Shown here in pieces: positions 6,788-9,282 of a DNA stretch of 9,282 bases. Below the pieces are notes generated by a model. It worked only from the letters and a program-made list of their open reading frames with translations. It was not told the DNA's origin and did not search any database. Source of the DNA: Actinomycetes bacterium (GTDB taxonomy: Bacteria; Actinomycetota; Acidimicrobiia; Acidimicrobiales; Acidimicrobiaceae); assembly GCA_021823385.1 (NCBI GenBank), contig JAKAOC010000057.1, positions 1 through 9,282 on the forward strand. Direction: 5' to 3'. Each line of letters opens with the position of its first letter. The stretch's first letter is position 1. The position numbers and the translations under genes were made by a program.

Positions 6788-7857
6788 TTCGAGAGTGCCT
6801 CCTCGAAGGCGCTCAAATACATCTTGGCCAGGCCCTCCATGGAAAACTCCGCCGCACGTACGCTGCCGTTGGCAACCAGGCGCTCAGCAAGCGTCCGGTC
6901 AGAGAGTACCAAGTCAATACCCTCCGCGAGGCGGCGAGGCTCTCCGGGAGGCACAAGGAGTGCCTCCTTTGCATCCCGGGCCACATCCCGATAGCCGGGG
7001 ATGTCCGAGGCGATTATCGCCGTCGAGGCAGCCATCGCCTCTAGGAGCACCACACCGAAAGACTCGCCATAGAGGCTAGGCGCAACATAGGCGTCGGCAG
7101 CACGCAGCCTGAGGGCGACCTCGGAGTCCGAGATGCGGCCAAGCCAGTGGACATTCTCGAGTCGCGCGTACCGACGGTGCAGCTCAGGGGACTCGGGTCC
7201 ATCTCCGGCGATCCAGAAGTCGACATCGCTCTTCACCATGGGAACGGCCTGAAGAAGAACCTCGAGGCCCTTTCGATGTTCGTGCCTTCCCAGGAAAAGA
7301 ACCGAGCGATCGCTCTTGGGCCAGGAGGGCGCGTCCTCGAAGCGGCGCAGGTCAACCCCGTTTCCCACCACGCGATACTCCCCGCCCACCACACGCGAGG
7401 CAGTTCGCGCGGCATCCTGCGAGACGGCGAAGCGCAGGGCAAGGCGGTCGGCCAGCGGCCGCAACACCCTGCCCCATGCCAAGTACGGAAGCGAGACACC
7501 CTGGCGGTGGAAGGTGCCCACGACGGGCAGCCGCACGGAGGCGAGCGTTACAAGAGCCGGCCCCGGGGCCAGCGGCTCGTGCAGGTGGACGACATCGAAC
7601 TTCGAGCGGCGCAGCTCCCTGCGGAGCGCGGCGAGCGTGGTGGTACGCAAGCCGGTGGGCGCCACGGAGCCGTTTGCCCGCAGCCGCAGCGATGGGCCGA
7701 GGCAGATCATCTGATATGGGGGTTTGACGTCGTCGCAAGGAGCCAGCAGCTCCACCTCGTGGCCGAGGCGGCGCATCTCTTCCGTGAGACCCACGACCTG
7801 GCTCTGAACGCCGCCCGGATAGCCGAGACTGTAAGGGCAGACGACCGCAATGTTCAC
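6784..7857 (-). CDS. pimA: GT4 glycosyltransferase, PimA-like phosphatidylinositol mannosyltransferase
   Basis: PimA moves mannose from GDP-mannose to phosphatidylinositol on the cytoplasmic membrane face, the first step of PIM and lipomannan synthesis. The 357 aa GT-B protein opens with CPYSLGYPGGVQSQV (7-21), which closely matches the PimA start. It then has NGSVA (62-66), DVVHLHEP (88-95), GTFHR with His117 aligning to the catalytic-region His of PimA, GNGVDLRRF (165-173), and GRHEHRKG with Arg191/Lys196 in the GDP-binding position. The EX7E motif runs from E265 to E273 (GESFGVVLLEAM). The GTG at 7857 gives the usual N-terminus; an ATG at 7896 would add 13 residues unlike the family. There is no clear Shine-Dalgarno. 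The block downstream (pdxS to ruvB) supports pimA by synteny, although the usual pgsA and acyltransferase genes are not adjacent. Another GT4 specificity remains possible. Confidence 0.85.
   Translation of the reverse strand: MNIAVVCPYSLGYPGGVQSQVVGLTEEMRRLGHEVELLAPCDDVKPPYQMICLGPSLRLRANGSVAPTGLRTTTLAALRRELRRSKFDVVHLHEPLAPGPALVTLASVRLPVVGTFHRQGVSLPYLAWGRVLRPLADRLALRFAVSQDAARTASRVVGGEYRVVGNGVDLRRFEDAPSWPKSDRSVLFLGRHEHRKGLEVLLQAVPMVKSDVDFWIAGDGPESPELHRRYARLENVHWLGRISDSEVALRLRAADAYVAPSLYGESFGVVLLEAMAASTAIIASDIPGYRDVARDAKEALLVPPGEPRRLAEGIDLVLSDRTLAERLVANGSVRAAEFSMEGLAKMYLSAFEEALSK
6796..6801 (-). promoter_or_regulatory. Shine-Dalgarno deciding the GTG start of the M48-like gene
   Basis: A perfect AGGAGG lies eight bases before the GTG at 6787, inside the end of the glycosyltransferase gene. 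It fixes the start among several nearby in-frame GTG codons and indicates coupled translation. Confidence 0.8.
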
Positions 7858-7864
7858 GGGATAC

Positions 7865-7870
7865 AGGCTA
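7865..7870 (-). promoter_or_regulatory. pimA: Possible -10 box of a leaderless pimA promoter
   Basis: TAGCCT (minus strand 7870-7865) fits TANNNT and ends seven bases before the GTG at 7857. That is the spacing expected if transcription starts on the start codon itself. Leaderless mRNAs are common in actinobacteria and would explain the missing Shine-Dalgarno. No convincing -35 box is present. Confidence 0.3.
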
Positions 7871-7882
7871 AAAGAGCATCGG

Positions 7883-7892
7883 CCGCATGCGG
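7883..7892. repeat. Perfect 10-bp palindrome CCGCATGCGG, possible operator
   Basis: The perfect inverted repeat lies between the divergent glycosyltransferase and MFS genes, just upstream of the candidate pimA -10 box. It could be a repressor site, but palindromes this short occur by chance in GC-rich DNA. Confidence 0.3.
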
Positions 7893-7899
7893 TCATGCC

Positions 7900-7917
7900 A
7901 GCCGGCCACTACCGGCT
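7900..7917. repeat. Inverted repeat AGCCGG-N6-CCGGCT, possible operator or hairpin
   Basis: Six-base arms are separated by six bases in the divergent intergenic region. The geometry suits a dimeric regulator such as a TetR or MarR type, but no regulator gene is seen in the window. Confidence 0.3.
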
Positions 7918-7968
7918 CATTGCCTGGATTGCAAGTATCCTTCAACTACACTGAGGAAAGGCCTTCGT

Positions 7969-8070
7969 ATGCCGCCACGCGGTTACGGGCTTCTCGAACC
8001 AGGTGGGGTGGACGTCAGCCGGCGAGGCTGCGCACGGGATGAATACGCCTGTGACTGGCCCTTCCTTTGA
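7969..8070 (+). CDS. Possible 33-codon leader ORF upstream of the MFS gene
   Basis: An ATG at 7969 opens a 33 aa frame ending at TGA 8068-8070. It is preceded by GAGGAAAGG (7953-7961) with seven bases of spacing, the best ribosome-binding site on the plus strand here, and by a -10-like TACACT (7947-7952). The peptide begins MPPRGYGLLEPGG and ends with two cysteines and WPFL; I recognise no family. It overlaps the first candidate MFS start (8039) in another frame and stops 40 nt before a second candidate (8111). It may therefore be a regulatory leader, the start of a frameshifted gene, or chance. Confidence 0.3.
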   Translation: MPPRGYGLLEPGGVDVSRRGCARDEYACDWPFL

Positions 8071-9282
8071 AGAACTCTCGGCCCTTGCCGCCGGAAACCC
8101 TGACCGGGGGATGGAGAAAATGGCGCTAGAGCCAGTGCGGCGAAACGGCGTTAAGCGGCTGCTGGCCGAACCACAAAGGCCCGAATCGGTCCGCAAACTC
8201 TCCTACGCGCACTGGCTGGTGGTCGGCACGGTGTGCATTGGCGCATTCATGGGCCAACTGGACGCAAGCATCGTCACCCAGGCCTTCCCAATCCTGCAGC
8301 GCGACTTCCACACCTCCGTGTCGGCAGTTCAATGGGTGGGGCTCTCTTACCTGCTGGTGCTGATCAGCCTGCTGGCGGCCGTCGGCCGCATCGCCGACAT
8401 GATCGGCCGAAAGCTGCTCTACACCTACGGCTTTCTGATCTTCATCCTGGGCTCGGCGCTCTCCGGGTTCGCGCCTTCGCTCAGCTTTCTGGTGGCAGCA
8501 AGAATCCTGCAGGGAATCGGCGCCGCCATGCTGCAGGCGAACAGCGTCGCCATCATCGTGGCGGCGACGCCCAAGAACAAGCTGGGGACCGCGATCGGAA
8601 TCCAAGGCGCGGCCCAGGCACTTGGCCTGGCAATCGGCCCCGCGGTCGGTGGCCTCTTGATGGCCATTGGCGGCTGGCAGCTCATCTTCTTCGTCAACGT
8701 GCCGGCAGGCTTGATCGGAACGTTGCTGGGATGGTTCCTGATCCCGAGATCCCAGCATCTTTCCAAGCGCGTCTCCTTCGACTGGGCCGGCTTGGCCATG
8801 TTCGTACCGTCCGTGACGGCTCTGCTGCTGGGGATCTCCGAGGGCAACCATCTGGGATGGCTCTCGCCGGAGATTCTCGGCTTCTTTGCCTTCTTCGTGG
8901 TCGGGGGAACCTTCTTCATCCTCAGGCAGCACAAAATTCCGAACCCCATGATCGACCTCGAACTCTTCAAGCGAGCCGCATTCACCATTGGCATCGCCAC
9001 CGGCCTAATTTGCTACTTAGTGCTTTTCGGCGTCCTCTTCGTCGTCCCGTTCTTCCTTGTCAATTCACTCCATGTCCCGGTCGGTCGATCGGGCCTCGAG
9101 TTGATGGTCATGCCGGCGGGCTTGGGCGTCGTCGCGCCCATAGCCGGCCGTATCGCCGACCGGGTTGGAGCCCGGACGCTCACAGTGATCGGAATGCTGA
9201 TCACCGCGGCCATGCTTACCGTGCTCGTCTTCAGCCACGCCAACGTCCTGCTCTTCCTTGTGGAGCTGGCACTGGTGGGAGC
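8039..9282 (+). CDS. DHA2-type MFS transporter (EmrB/QacA-like), 3' end outside window
   Basis: This proton-driven membrane exporter of the 14-helix DHA2 group is cut off after about 414 codons. The first helix starts near residue 58 (YAHWLVVGTVC), with LDASIV (74-79) in place of the usual LDxTIV. WVGLSYLLV (99-107), motif A GRIADMIGRKLLY (116-128), LQGIGAAML (157-165), the antiporter motif C GLAIGPAVGG (196-205), and FFVNVPAGLIG (217-227) follow. A second motif-A-like GRIADRVGART lies at 370-380. These are hallmarks of drug/metabolite:H+ antiporters; the substrate cannot be told. The start is uncertain. ATG 8039 gives an unusually long 57-residue cytoplasmic N-terminus, whereas ATG 8111 or 8120 would give about 33 or 30 residues. 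None has a good Shine-Dalgarno. It is divergent from pimA and shares a short regulatory region with it. Confidence 0.88.
   Translation, partial: MNTPVTGPSFEELSALAAGNPDRGMEKMALEPVRRNGVKRLLAEPQRPESVRKLSYAHWLVVGTVCIGAFMGQLDASIVTQAFPILQRDFHTSVSAVQWVGLSYLLVLISLLAAVGRIADMIGRKLLYTYGFLIFILGSALSGFAPSLSFLVAARILQGIGAAMLQANSVAIIVAATPKNKLGTAIGIQGAAQALGLAIGPAVGGLLMAIGGWQLIFFVNVPAGLIGTLLGWFLIPRSQHLSKRVSFDWAGLAMFVPSVTALLLGISEGNHLGWLSPEILGFFAFFVVGGTFFILRQHKIPNPMIDLELFKRAAFTIGIATGLICYLVLFGVLFVVPFFLVNSLHVPVGRSGLELMVMPAGLGVVAPIAGRIADRVGARTLTVIGMLITAAMLTVLVFSHANVLLFLVELALVG

Noticed and set aside
7147..8070. Long plus-strand open frame (307 codons) opposite the glycosyltransferase
   Set aside because: It is an antisense shadow of the GT4 gene. 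Only its last 33 codons, which have their own start and Shine-Dalgarno, were kept as a possible leader ORF.

Overview
The window looks like a piece of a high-GC actinobacterial chromosome. The GC content is clearly above 60% by eye, GTG and TTG starts are frequent, and a PimA-type phosphatidylinositol mannosyltransferase is present. The gene order pimA ... pdxS-pdxT-yebC ... ruvC-ruvA-ruvB is a compact form of the order known from Mycobacterium and Streptomyces. An acidimicrobial or other deep-branching actinobacterium is my guess; the sequence alone does not fix the genus.

Layout: eleven genes or gene fragments are supported. Ten lie on the minus strand and read from right to left. (1) An envelope module: a GT4 glycosyltransferase resembling PimA (7857-6784), a two-TM protein with an M48-peptidase fold signature but no zinc ligands (6787-5963, overlapping by GTGA), and a DUF3048/YerB-like lipoprotein (5948-4914). 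(2) A 268-base gap (4646-4913) that probably carries the promoter of the next block. (3) A tightly packed run: pdxS and pdxT (the PLP synthase pair), yebC (translation factor family), a peroxiredoxin of the PrxQ/BCP type, and ruvC, ruvA and ruvB (Holliday-junction processing). Gaps here are 22 nt or less, with several start/stop overlaps, so this is very likely one operon. ruvB runs to the left edge, where its last bases look unreliable. (4) On the plus strand, divergent from pimA, a DHA2-type MFS transporter (about 8039 onward) runs off the right edge. It is preceded by a possible 33-codon leader ORF and two short palindromes.

Working together: PdxS and PdxT make pyridoxal 5'-phosphate. YebC acts in translation. 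RuvC cuts the junctions that RuvA and RuvB branch-migrate. The peroxiredoxin adds peroxide detoxification to the same transcript. The upstream module serves the cell envelope.

No CRISPR array, tRNA, rRNA, insertion sequence or phage gene was seen. The points most worth a second look are the pdxT gene with no ATG/GTG/TTG start, the zinc-less M48 homologue between pimA and the DUF3048 lipoprotein, and the leader ORF with palindromes in the pimA/MFS divergent region. No convincing wholly new multi-gene system is present.
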